From: Planctomycetota bacterium
GTDB lineage: Bacteria; Planctomycetota; Planctomycetia; Planctomycetales; Planctomycetaceae
DNA length: 41,027 nucleotides
Direction of reading: 5' to 3'
Assembly (NCBI GenBank): GCA_023417655.1
Contig: JAEZFD010000035.1
Location: 1-41,027, forward strand
Position numbers and translations under genes: made by a program. The notes beneath the pieces were generated by a model. That model ran no database searches. It was not told the DNA's origin and saw only the letters and a program-made list of their open reading frames with translations. Of the stretch, positions 29,109 through 37,466 are shown piece by piece (within the stretch, counting starts at the first letter, position 1; every line of letters begins with the position of its first letter).

Positions 29109-30281
29109 ATGAAAGCAATCGTATGGCATGGCAAAGGGGATGTGCGGGTCGACAACGTGCCTGATCCAAAGATCCAGAACGCACGTGACATTGTGATCCG
29201 CGTGACCTCCACAGCGATCTGCGGCTCCGACCTCCACTTGCTGGATGGCTATATGCCGACGATGAAATCCGGCGACATCCTCGGCCATGAAGCGATGGGA
29301 ATCGTTGAGGAAGTCGGAAGCGGGGTTCCCAATCTGAGAAAGGGTGACCGGGTCATCATTCCATTCTGCCTGAGTTGCGGGAGCTGTTTCTTCTGCAAGA
29401 AAGAAATGTACTCACTGTGTGATGAATCGAACCCGAATGCGGAGATCGCGCGGGAAGCAATGGGGCAGTCTCCAGCCGGGTTGCTCGGTTATTCTCATAT
29501 GCTCGGCGGATTCCCTGGAGGACAGGCAGAGTACCTGCGTGTCCCTTATGCGGATGTCGGGCCATTGAAGATCGAATCGGACCTGACGGATGATCAGGTC
29601 TTGTTTCTCACGGACATCTTTCCCACCGGTTATATGGCGGCCGAGAATGCAGAGATCGAACCGGGTGATACCGTCGCAGTCTGGGGATGCGGCCCGGTCG
29701 GGCAATTCGCCATTCAGAGTGCCTGGATGCTGGGAGCAGGACGGGTCATTGCTATCGACCGGGTCCCGGAACGACTCGTCATGGCAAGCCAGAAAGGACG
29801 TGCTGAGATTATTAACTTTGACGACGGACATGTTTATGACCGACTGATGGAAATGACGAAAGGACGCGGACCCGATCGATGTATTGACTCGGTCGGAGCG
29901 GAAGCTCACGGCGCCGGGTCCTGGGATGCGATCGCTGACAAAGCGAAAGCCGCAGTCGGTCTGACAACCGATCGGGCTCACGTTCTCCGAGAAGCAATCA
30001 TGTGTTGTCGCAAAGGGGGAACGTTGTCGATTCCGGGAGTCTATATCGGCTTCCCCGACAAGCTGCCATTTGGCGCTCTGATGAACAAGGCTTTGACGGT
30101 CAAGACCGGGCAGACTCATGTTCAGAAATATCATCGGCAGCTTCTAAAGAAGATCGAGTCCGGTGAGATTGATCCGACTTTCGTTATTACACATCGCGTC
30201 CCACTGGAAGAAGGTCCCGAGGCCTATAAGACCTTCCGCGACAAGAAAGATGGTTGTATTAAGGTCGTCATGACTCCGTGA
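29109..30281 (+). CDS. Zinc-dependent alcohol/formaldehyde dehydrogenase family
   Basis: A 390-residue medium-chain dehydrogenase. Catalytic zinc ligands are Cys38 (TAICGSDLH), His60 with Glu61 (GHEAMG) and probably Asp169 (FLTDIFPTG). The structural zinc site is Cys90, Cys93, Cys96 and Cys104. The Rossmann motif GCGPVG (193-198) binds NAD(P). The DIFPTGYMAAENA segment and a central insertion before VLREAIMCCRKGGT are typical of the glutathione-independent formaldehyde dehydrogenase-like subgroup, but substrate cannot be read from sequence. AAGGAG lies seven bases before this ATG; an in-frame ATG 66 bases upstream lacks such a site. A cupin gene follows by 56 bases on the same strand, probably in one operon. 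Confidence 0.92.
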   Translation: MKAIVWHGKGDVRVDNVPDPKIQNARDIVIRVTSTAICGSDLHLLDGYMPTMKSGDILGHEAMGIVEEVGSGVPNLRKGDRVIIPFCLSCGSCFFCKKEMYSLCDESNPNAEIAREAMGQSPAGLLGYSHMLGGFPGGQAEYLRVPYADVGPLKIESDLTDDQVLFLTDIFPTGYMAAENAEIEPGDTVAVWGCGPVGQFAIQSAWMLGAGRVIAIDRVPERLVMASQKGRAEIINFDDGHVYDRLMEMTKGRGPDRCIDSVGAEAHGAGSWDAIADKAKAAVGLTTDRAHVLREAIMCCRKGGTLSIPGVYIGFPDKLPFGALMNKALTVKTGQTHVQKYHRQLLKKIESGEIDPTFVITHRVPLEEGPEAYKTFRDKKDGCIKVVMTP

Positions 30282-30337
30282 CATTCACGAGAGTGATTTA
30301 TTACTGACGATAGCCTTGGTCACCCAGGACGACGAGG

Positions 30338-30877
30338 ATGCATCACAGCAGTCCGATGGATTCTGATCACGTTCAGATTCAGGTTGAAGTGCTGCCGGCT
30401 TCCGGGGGATTTCCGAATAATCCCCGATTGCCGCTGCTGATTTATCATCGAGTCTTCCTCAGGGATGAAGAGGACTTGGCTTCAACTTGGGAGCAATTGT
30501 TCAGACGGAACAACTGGAGGGGGACATGGCGGAACGGAGTTTTCTCCTACCACCATTTTCATAGTAACGCACATGAAGTGCTTGGGATCGCTCAGGGATC
30601 TGCAGAGATTCAGTTCGGCGGTCCCGAGGGGCTTGTCGTGACCATTCAGGCCGGCGATCTTGCGATTCTGCCGAGCGGCACCGGGCACAAGAAGGTGACC
30701 GCCTCCGATGACTTTCTTGTTGTCGGCGCTTATCCAGCCGGACAGGAAGACTACGACATCCTGCGCGGTGATCCAGCGGAACTTCATGAAGCCGAACAAC
30801 GAATCGCGGCTGTTCCCATCCCTACGAGCGATCCCGTGTACAGATCTCAAGGTCCACTCTTCCGTCATTGGAATTAA
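30338..30877 (+). CDS. Cupin-domain protein, YjlB-like
   Basis: A 179-residue single cupin. FPNNPRLPLLIYHRVF (about 25-40) resembles the start of YjlB-type cupins. The barrel has FSYHHFHSNAHEVLGIAQGSAEIQFGG (about 69-95), which carries a HxH...E metal motif, and GDLAILPSGTGHKK (about 107-120) with the last histidine. SDDFLVVGAYPAG closes the barrel. Such proteins bind a metal and may be small-molecule enzymes or sensors; the substrate is unknown. The start could instead be the ATG 18 bases downstream (MDSDHVQIQ), since the upstream GAGG touches the first ATG too closely. It probably shares a transcript with the dehydrogenase. Confidence 0.85.
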   Translation: MHHSSPMDSDHVQIQVEVLPASGGFPNNPRLPLLIYHRVFLRDEEDLASTWEQLFRRNNWRGTWRNGVFSYHHFHSNAHEVLGIAQGSAEIQFGGPEGLVVTIQAGDLAILPSGTGHKKVTASDDFLVVGAYPAGQEDYDILRGDPAELHEAEQRIAAVPIPTSDPVYRSQGPLFRHWN

Positions 30878-30889
30878 TAGATGGCAGCT

Positions 30890-30934
30890 GTCACCTGACG
30901 AATTTGTCCAATTGAGAGTTGCGAGACAGGTGAC
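30890..30934. terminator. Inverted repeat between convergent genes
   Basis: GTCACCTG (30890-30897) and CAGGTGAC (30927-30934) are exact complements with a 29-base spacer, in the 88-base gap between the cupin and the convergent ABC exporter. A shared terminator is possible, but no T-tract follows. Confidence 0.3.
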
Positions 30935-30965
30935 GGCACTCTCGGCACGTCAGCAGAGGGGGACC

Positions 30966-32909
30966 TCAGCGAGTTACCGTCGCGGCCCCCGCTGCTTCAG
31001 GTGAGGTCGTTTGAAGTTCAACCATCTGGCGATATCGACCATCAATGGCCAATAACTCGTTATGAGTCCCCGCTTCCCGAATTCTCCCGTGCTCGATGAC
31101 GAGAATCAGGTCTGCGTGCTGAATCGTGCTGAGCCGGTGCGCGATGACGAACGAAGTCCGGTTTCGCATCAGTTGCTGCAATCCGCTTTGAATCAGCCGT
31201 TCGCTCTCTGTATCGAGGTTACTCGTCGCTTCATCCAGAATCAGAATCTTCGGATCCGCGAGCAATGCACGCGCAATGGCGAGTCGCTGGCGTTGACCGC
31301 CACTCAGGCGGACGCCGCGCTCACCGATGATCGTGTCGTACCCTTGGGGAAGTGCGAGAATGAATTCGTCCGCATTCGCCTGACGGGCCGCTTCGGCCAC
31401 CGCTTCGAAGCTGGCTTCCCGGGCGGCATAGGCAATGTTTTCGGCGATTGTCCCGTCAAAGAGAAAGACGTCCTGTTCGACGACGCCGAGAAGTTGCCGG
31501 AAACTCTCGACATCAATTTCAGTCAGATTGATACCATCGAGCAGGACCCTCCCGTGCGTCGGATCATAGAAGCGGGCCACCAGATTCGAGAACGTGGTTT
31601 TCCCCGCCCCACTCGGACCAACGAGTGCCACGACTTGTCCCGGCCTGATGTCGATATTAATGTCCTGCAACGCCCAAGGTCCGTCTGCTGCATATCGAAA
31701 TGAGACGTTTTCGAAGGTAATCCGCCCTGCCACGGCCTCTTTGGAAACGTGAATGGCTCCGGCCGGACGCGGCATCTCCTTTTCTTCCTCGAGGACATCT
31801 AGGACGCGATCCAGTGCCGAGAGATTTGACTGCAGCGACGCAGCGCTCTCGGCGAGAATGGCAAGCGGTTCAAGCAGCATCACCAGATAAACCAGAAACA
31901 TCATCAGGTCCCCGGTCGTGAGTGTTCCCTCCAGGACCTGCCAACCCCCGTAGAGCAGCAGGGCGCCGGACCCGACGGGAATCAAAAGATCCCAGATCAT
32001 TTCAACTGCCCGCATCCACCACCAGACGTACAGTTCCTGACGCCCCATCAGGTGATTGCTGGTCATCACCCGGAGTGCTTCGGTCCGCTGGCGACCAAAG
32101 GCTCGGACAATACGGATTCCGGCGAAGGCCTCTGTCGTGTATCCATCGATTTCCTGTCGGCGAGCGCGCACATCTCTCGCTCGAGGGCGAATCTCCCGGA
32201 TCCAAGTGCGATGGGTGAAATAAACAACGGGGAGAATCAGCACTGCTCCCAACAGCAAACGCCAATCGACCACAGCCAACACGATCAAGCTGCCGATCAA
32301 CTGCACAATCGCCCGCCATGGGTTGTAAAGCAGTCCGAAGACCAGATCCCCGACGCTGCCAGTGTCTTCCCGCAGCAAACTGGCGGCTCCGCCTGACTTC
32401 ATTGCCTGAACCCGCGGCAACGGCAAACGAATCACGTGCTCAAAGAGCCGCTTCCGCAGTGAGAGCTGCAACCGCTTCGTGGATTTCGTCGCCCGCCACC
32501 GACTCCAGATTCCGAGACCCGATTTCAGGAATGAAACAAAGGTGACGAAGCCTGCGATCAGCAACAGCAGCGACCAGCGATCTCTCGGAAGCCACCCCTG
32601 CCAACCGTGCGTCGGCAGCACCCTGTCTCCGAGCACATAGTCGACGACAAACTTTGTCGCTGCAGGCGGAATGAGTCCCAAGACAGTCGCAAAGGTCAAC
32701 GTGACGAGCGCAAGTAAGACGTTGGGACGTTGATCCCCCAGCAGTTCCCAGAATGACCTGAGCAACTGTGAAGTTGACCGCAAACGCTGTTTGTGTGCAG
32801 AGTCACCGTCGTCTTGTACGGGTTTCGCAGAAGATCGACCCGACCTCTGTTTCAGCCCGTCACGATACCTCTGAAACCGGTTTCGACTTGATTCGAATGA
32901 AAATGACAT
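30966..32909 (-). CDS. ABC exporter, fused permease-ATPase (MsbA/MdlB type)
   Basis: A 647-residue half-transporter expected to work as a homodimer in the inner membrane. A charged cytoplasmic N-terminus (1-50) precedes a six-helix exporter domain (about 60-355). The ATPase has Walker A GPSGAGKTT (431-439), signature LSGGQRQR (535-542), Walker B ILILDEA (555-561, catalytic Glu560) and switch His591. Substrates of this class include lipids, lipid-linked sugars, peptides and drugs; the sequence does not decide. It lies 614 bases from, and divergent to, the polysaccharide locus, so a link to lipid or glycan export is possible but unproved. No strong Shine-Dalgarno is seen before the ATG. Confidence 0.94.
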   Translation of the reverse strand: MSFSFESSRNRFQRYRDGLKQRSGRSSAKPVQDDGDSAHKQRLRSTSQLLRSFWELLGDQRPNVLLALVTLTFATVLGLIPPAATKFVVDYVLGDRVLPTHGWQGWLPRDRWSLLLLIAGFVTFVSFLKSGLGIWSRWRATKSTKRLQLSLRKRLFEHVIRLPLPRVQAMKSGGAASLLREDTGSVGDLVFGLLYNPWRAIVQLIGSLIVLAVVDWRLLLGAVLILPVVYFTHRTWIREIRPRARDVRARRQEIDGYTTEAFAGIRIVRAFGRQRTEALRVMTSNHLMGRQELYVWWWMRAVEMIWDLLIPVGSGALLLYGGWQVLEGTLTTGDLMMFLVYLVMLLEPLAILAESAASLQSNLSALDRVLDVLEEEKEMPRPAGAIHVSKEAVAGRITFENVSFRYAADGPWALQDINIDIRPGQVVALVGPSGAGKTTFSNLVARFYDPTHGRVLLDGINLTEIDVESFRQLLGVVEQDVFLFDGTIAENIAYAAREASFEAVAEAARQANADEFILALPQGYDTIIGERGVRLSGGQRQRLAIARALLADPKILILDEATSNLDTESERLIQSGLQQLMRNRTSFVIAHRLSTIQHADLILVIEHGRIREAGTHNELLAIDGRYRQMVELQTTSPEAAGAATVTR

Positions 32910-33523
32910 GCAGCAATCATAGACAATCTGCCAGCAAGCGATGGAAACATTTTCATTGACAAGTCAGAGGAGGTCGACGGAGCGTGCGACGCAGCCATAT
33001 TCCGAAAGCAGAATGACATTTCTTCCTCCCGATGTCGTCAGAACAATGAAAACCCATCGAAGGTTTCCGATCCCCACTAAATTCACTCTGTAATCGAGAG
33101 GCTTGGGCTTCTCCTGTATGAATCCCTCAACAAGGAGGGAAATCTTGCACATCAAAGCCGTTCAGCAACGGCCTGTCTCGGATTCATGGACAAGTATCGA
33201 CTGCACCTCCAGCTCTGCGTCTGACCCCGATCAGACTGCGAACATCCTCTCACATGTTCTGGAAATCCGGCGGTCTGTTCGACGGAACTGATTCCAATAG
33301 GCACCGCCTCAATTCCCCCACGGAACCGGCGGTGAATTTCCGCGCGACGGCCAGACGGGAAAGCGATGATAGAGAGCCAAGAGACACAGGGCGTCAAGAG
33401 CGAAAATTTGATTCACTCAGCAATCCTCGTTTACCGTGATTGCATTGAGCGAATTTCTCCGGTCGGTTCGGCAAAGCAATCTGTCTCAAGCTTCGCCGGA
33501 GGGTTACTTAAACGGGCATTATC
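32910..33523. other. Intergenic region, no gene seen
   Basis: A 614-base gap between divergent genes. The open frames here are short, overlapping and low-complexity, with no recognisable product. GGAGG at 33499-33503 is the nearest ribosome-binding-like site to the following gene but lies about 20 bases before its GTG start. Promoters for both flanking genes must lie here; none could be assigned. Confidence 0.5.
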
Positions 33524-35071
33524 GTGGCACTTTTTCCGGTCCTTCTCGCATTCCTCCTCGCATTATCTATTACTCCAATCGTGCTACGCCTTTCGCTGGC
33601 GATCAATTTTGTTGATCGTCCAGATGGGCACCGCAAGTTACATCAGTCGGCCGTAGCACTCGGGGGAGGTGTGGCAATTCTCGCCTCTTTCCTGATCTCC
33701 CTGCTGGTGATTCAACTGGTGAACTTGCCCGGGGCTGCTGATCTGGCCCGCGTCCCCTATTTCACGATCGGCCTGTGCGGAGCTGCGACGCTGATCTGTC
33801 TTGTCGGCCTGATGGACGACCGATTCGAATTGCGAGGTCGCCAGAAACTCGCCGCTCAGGTTCTCTGCGTCTTTGTAACTGTCTCTGCCGGATTGGTCAT
33901 AGAAGGCGTTGAACTGTTCGGATACCGGATTGAACTGGGTGTCCTTTCCATACCGTTCACTGTGCTTTGGCTTCTCGGAGCCATTAATGCTCTCAATCTG
34001 ATCGATGGGATTGATGGGCTCGCTGGGACAATTGCAGTCATTCTCAGTTTGACAATCGCGGTGCTGGCAGCAATGACAGGTCATCTTGCAGATGCAGTCT
34101 TCGCGTGTGTTCTCGGAGGAGCCTGCCTAGGCTTTCTCGTTTTCAACCTTCCGCCAGCACGAATTTATCTGGGCGATGCAGGAAGCATGGTGATCGGGTT
34201 GATCCTGGGGGCGTTAGCGATTCGCAGCTCACTGAAGGGTCCGGCAACGGTTGCACTCGCCGCTCCGACCGCCATCTGGGCGATTCTCGCGTTCGATATC
34301 GCAATGGCGATCATGCGGCGTAAGTTAACAGGAAGAAGCATTTATCATTCAGACCGATCCCACATGCATCACGTCCTGCAAAAGCATGGCTATTCGGTGA
34401 AGGGCGTACTGATTGTGATGGGTGGTCTGTGCCTTCTGTGCAGCATAGGGACCCTTGCCAGCGTCGCTCTGACCAATGAATTTCTCGCACTCGGAACGGC
34501 GGCAAGTGTGCTCGCAATTCTGGTTTTCACCGGTCTGTTCGGGCGGGCGGAGTGTGCATTATTTGCTCGCCGACTTTCCGCTTTCGTTCGATCCCTCGGA
34601 AGGATTGATACGCAAAGTGAGCGAAGGCCGGTCCACGTTTGTTCTCGATTCTATGGCAATCGCGAATGGGAGATCCTCTGGGACTCCATTATCAATTACG
34701 CCGAACGATTTGAATTGAGCGGAGTCCAGCTGAATATCAGTTCGCCATCGATTGGTGAGGAGTACCACGCTGTCTGGAAAAGCCCCGAGCAACCTCCGGC
34801 ATTGCGAGTCTGGCGGACAGAGATTCCCCTTTTCCTCCGCGAGATCTGTGTAGGTCGACTGAAAATCATGGGTGGAATCCCCGAAGGAGAGACAATCGCC
34901 TGGATGGCCGAGCTGATCGGTGGATTAAAGCCCTTTGAAACCCACATGCAACTTTTGCTCGAAGAGATTCTGCCGCCAAGGCGACCTGCTCTCGAGATAC
35001 TTCAGGAAACCCAAGGGAAGAACCTCACGGTCAGTCCTGCGTACGATTCTACGCCGGTCATGACCGCCTGA
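33524..35071 (+). CDS. Polyprenyl-phosphate sugar-phosphate transferase (WecA/TagO-like) with C-terminal extension
   Basis: A multi-helix membrane enzyme that loads a HexNAc-1-phosphate onto undecaprenyl phosphate, starting polysaccharide synthesis. Family motifs: DRPDGHRKLH (31-40), GLMDDRFELRG (95-105) with metal-binding Asp98 and Asp99, ALNLIDGIDGLAG (156-168), YLGDAGS (215-221) with Asp218, and RRKLTGRSIYHSDRSHMHH (265-283) containing the substrate-loop histidines. About 11 hydrophobic segments end near residue 345. The remaining 160 residues form a soluble C-terminal region I do not recognise in WecA or TagO. The start is GTG at 33524. The donor sugar (GlcNAc or another) cannot be told. 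It is the first gene of the polysaccharide locus and is followed by hairpins. Confidence 0.92.
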   Translation: MALFPVLLAFLLALSITPIVLRLSLAINFVDRPDGHRKLHQSAVALGGGVAILASFLISLLVIQLVNLPGAADLARVPYFTIGLCGAATLICLVGLMDDRFELRGRQKLAAQVLCVFVTVSAGLVIEGVELFGYRIELGVLSIPFTVLWLLGAINALNLIDGIDGLAGTIAVILSLTIAVLAAMTGHLADAVFACVLGGACLGFLVFNLPPARIYLGDAGSMVIGLILGALAIRSSLKGPATVALAAPTAIWAILAFDIAMAIMRRKLTGRSIYHSDRSHMHHVLQKHGYSVKGVLIVMGGLCLLCSIGTLASVALTNEFLALGTAASVLAILVFTGLFGRAECALFARRLSAFVRSLGRIDTQSERRPVHVCSRFYGNREWEILWDSIINYAERFELSGVQLNISSPSIGEEYHAVWKSPEQPPALRVWRTEIPLFLREICVGRLKIMGGIPEGETIAWMAELIGGLKPFETHMQLLLEEILPPRRPALEILQETQGKNLTVSPAYDSTPVMTA

Positions 35072-35080
35072 AGCTGGGCC

Positions 35081-35150
35081 TCCCTCACTTTCAATCACTC
35101 ACAGTGAGGGAAGTTCTGCGGACTCGAATCGTCCGGCGGAACTTCCTTTA
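35081..35150 (+). terminator. Paired hairpins after the sugar-phosphate transferase
   Basis: Hairpin 1: TCCCTCACT (35081-35089) with AGTGAGGGA (35103-35111). Hairpin 2: GGAAGTTC (35109-35116) plus CGGAC (35119-35123), with GTCCG (35131-35135) plus GAACTTCC (35139-35146), followed by TTTA. Hairpin 2 is a plausible intrinsic terminator. The two share 35109-35111, so they compete slightly and could in principle form an attenuator. Confidence 0.6.
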
Positions 35151-35567
35151 CTGATGAGCTTCAACTGCGCGTCGGTGTGACGCCTCTCTTGAGGTGTCTC
35201 CAACGTTCGATCTTCAGTGATCGGGCCCTTGTTGTTCCGGTCTGAGTACGGTCAGTTGAACTGCTGAGACGACCGACGCGTGAATCGACGCAAGTCTGCG
35301 GTGTTTCCCCTTCTGATATTCCTCTGATGCGAAAACTCCCCCTGCGTTGACACCAAGTGACTCAGTCGGACTCACATTCCTCGAGCAACCTAACGATCTC
35401 AGTCATAGAAATCAGACGTCACTGACGAGCCCGGTGGCCACGGCTCATTTGATGCATTAGAGCCGATGTATTGAATAAGACGTCTTCCAAACCAGGGTTG
35501 TCACCCACGGGCACGAAGTCTGCGCCATGGCCGCCGACAATCGCATCTGTCTCAATGGAACGAATCG
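35151..35567. promoter_or_regulatory. Leader region before the NusG-like gene
   Basis: About 420 bases without a real gene. TTGACA at 35347-35352 is a consensus -35, but the -10 at suitable spacing is poor (TCACAT or CTCACA). Two tiny frames start at 35526 and 35555 and run past the NusG-like start codon. Antitermination proteins of this class act on elements in such leaders, but no ops or boxB-like sequence was recognised. Confidence 0.35.
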
Positions 35568-36131
35568 ATGCCGATCCTGAAAAGCGAGCCTAGTTTGTTC
35601 CCGGAAAACCTTTTCCAGGGAGAGGAGACTGGCACTCAATGCTGGTGGGCGCTCTACACGATGTCACGGCAGGAGAAGACGCTGATGCGTTATCTCTTCC
35701 AGCGGCAGATCTCGTATTATTGCCCGATCGTGCCGAATCAGTATCGATCACCCGCAGGACGTCAGCGAGTCAGCCATCTTCCCTTGTTTTCTAACTATGT
35801 CTTTCTTCGAGGAGAAGAGGAAGATCGCGTCACTGCGTTGTCGAGCGGCAATGTCTCGCGAATTCTTCCAATCTTGGAACCAGCGCGATTCCAGGATCAA
35901 CTCAGGTCGATCTTTCTCTCCATTGAAGCGGGACGCCAGCTCACCATTGAATCCGACTTTGAACCGGGAGATCTCGTTCGCGTCAAGCGTGGGGCCCTGA
36001 CTGGGGCCGTCGGGACCGTCATCCAACGACGGGGTGAACGCCGCTTACTCCTTGCAGTTGAATTCATGCAGCAATGCGTCTCCGTTTCCATTGAGGATTG
36101 GGAAACGGAACCCATGAAGTCCGGCCTATAG
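35568..36131 (+). CDS. NusG-like transcription antiterminator (RfaH/LoaP class)
   Basis: A 187-residue NusG paralogue. The NGN domain (about 26-125) starts at WWALYTMSRQEKTLMRYL and contains the conserved PLFSNYVFLRG (72-82). The KOW domain (about 132-172) has FEPGDLVRVKRGALTGAVGTV. Paralogues at the head of polysaccharide operons bind RNA polymerase and stop early termination in the long operon; here glycosyltransferase and exporter genes follow directly. The first 25 residues are not part of the NGN fold, so a later start is possible. The upstream Shine-Dalgarno (GGAA) is weak. Operon-specific action is inferred from position. Confidence 0.9.
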   Translation: MPILKSEPSLFPENLFQGEETGTQCWWALYTMSRQEKTLMRYLFQRQISYYCPIVPNQYRSPAGRQRVSHLPLFSNYVFLRGEEEDRVTALSSGNVSRILPILEPARFQDQLRSIFLSIEAGRQLTIESDFEPGDLVRVKRGALTGAVGTVIQRRGERRLLLAVEFMQQCVSVSIEDWETEPMKSGL

Positions 36132-36149
36132 GCCTGTGAGCGAACGATC

Positions 36150-37466
36150 ATGACTAAGCCAAGAATTCTCTTCATTAATCGCTCTTACTGGCCAGACACA
36201 GAGGCCACCGGGCAACTACTCACCTCGTTGTGTGAAGGACTCACAGATGACTATGAGGTAGAGGTGTTGGCGGGGTCGCCCAACCACGTACAGAACAAGA
36301 AAATCGCGGCAACGGTCGGAATGGTCCGTCGCCATGGAGTGGTCATTCAGCGGGTGTCTCACACCCGGTTCTCGAAGTCTTCCTGGCTGGGGCGACTGCT
36401 CAATCTGATTTCCTTCACCGTAGCGGCTTTCCTTGCCATCCTCTGGCGTCGTCCCAAGCCTGATCTCATCATCACCGAGACGGACCCCTTCTTCCTTCCG
36501 CTTCTCGGCCAATTCGCGAAATGGTGGCATGGCGTCCCATTTGTAGCCTATTTACAGGACATTTACCCCGACGTCGCCATCTCCGTCGGTAAAGCGAAAG
36601 AAGGGACGGTGACACGGTTTCTCAGAAGAAAACTCGTCGCTGCATGCAATCAGGCCGACCGAGTCGTCGTCTTGAGTGAAGATATGAAAGAAAGGTGTAT
36701 CGCAAACGGTGTCCGTCATCCGCTGATTGATATTATTCCCAACTGGGCGGACTGCAATCTAATCCGCCCCGTTAAAGTCGATAATGAGTTCCGGAAGCAG
36801 CACCTTCTCCATGATAAGTTCGTGGTGATGTACTCAGGCAATTTAGGAATGGTACATCTTCTGGACCCCATTCTCGATGCCGCGGTTCAACTTCGAAACG
36901 ATTCTCGCATCACGTTCGTCTTCATTGGAGAAGGCGTTCAGAAATCAAAGCTGATGCGCCAGGCCGCGGATCAGGAGCTTACAAACGTTCGCTTCTTTAC
37001 CTATCAGCCACGCGAGTATCTTTCCCACAGCCTGAGTGCTGCCGATATACAGATCATCTCAATGCTTCCCACGGCGAAGGGATGCATTGTCCCCAGTAAG
37101 CTCTATGGAATCCTCGCCGCAGAGACGGCTGTGCTTAGTCTCTGTCCAACCGACAGCGATGTCTCGCGCCTTGTTGAAAAGGAAGACGTAGGGGTGGTGT
37201 GCGACCCTGAACCGTCAGAGACGCTAGCAACCCGACTCGCCACGACCATTCGTCGAATGGCGGACCATTCAGAATCTGTTCAGAAACAAGGTCAGCGAGG
37301 GCGACGTCTTTGTTTTAAAGAATTCGATCGACCTTTACAGATTCGCCGATTCTCTTCCGTCATGAATCGCGTACTCGGCTCAGCAGGAAGCAACTTTCCG
37401 ACTCGGATTCCCGCGAACCCACTGAGTCCTGTCACCGACAAAGAAGTCTCCGTTTCAAAATTATGA
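36150..37466 (+). CDS. GT4 glycosyltransferase, WbuB-like
   Basis: A 438-residue GT-B-fold glycosyltransferase. The N-terminal half begins RILFINRSYWPDTEATGQLL, typical of WbuB-type enzymes. A hydrophobic segment (about 84-100) probably touches the membrane. VAYLQDIYPDVAISVGKAKEG (132-152) is also characteristic. The C-terminal half has VVMYSGNLGMVHLLDPILDA (225-244) and the nucleotide-sugar region IVPSKLYGILAAETAV (313-328). The WbuB reference enzyme transfers N-acetylfucosamine, but donor and acceptor here are unknown. It begins 18 bases after the NusG-like gene and overlaps the next gene by four bases (ATGA), so all are in one transcript. Confidence 0.92.
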   Translation: MTKPRILFINRSYWPDTEATGQLLTSLCEGLTDDYEVEVLAGSPNHVQNKKIAATVGMVRRHGVVIQRVSHTRFSKSSWLGRLLNLISFTVAAFLAILWRRPKPDLIITETDPFFLPLLGQFAKWWHGVPFVAYLQDIYPDVAISVGKAKEGTVTRFLRRKLVAACNQADRVVVLSEDMKERCIANGVRHPLIDIIPNWADCNLIRPVKVDNEFRKQHLLHDKFVVMYSGNLGMVHLLDPILDAAVQLRNDSRITFVFIGEGVQKSKLMRQAADQELTNVRFFTYQPREYLSHSLSAADIQIISMLPTAKGCIVPSKLYGILAAETAVLSLCPTDSDVSRLVEKEDVGVVCDPEPSETLATRLATTIRRMADHSESVQKQGQRGRRLCFKEFDRPLQIRRFSSVMNRVLGSAGSNFPTRIPANPLSPVTDKEVSVSKL

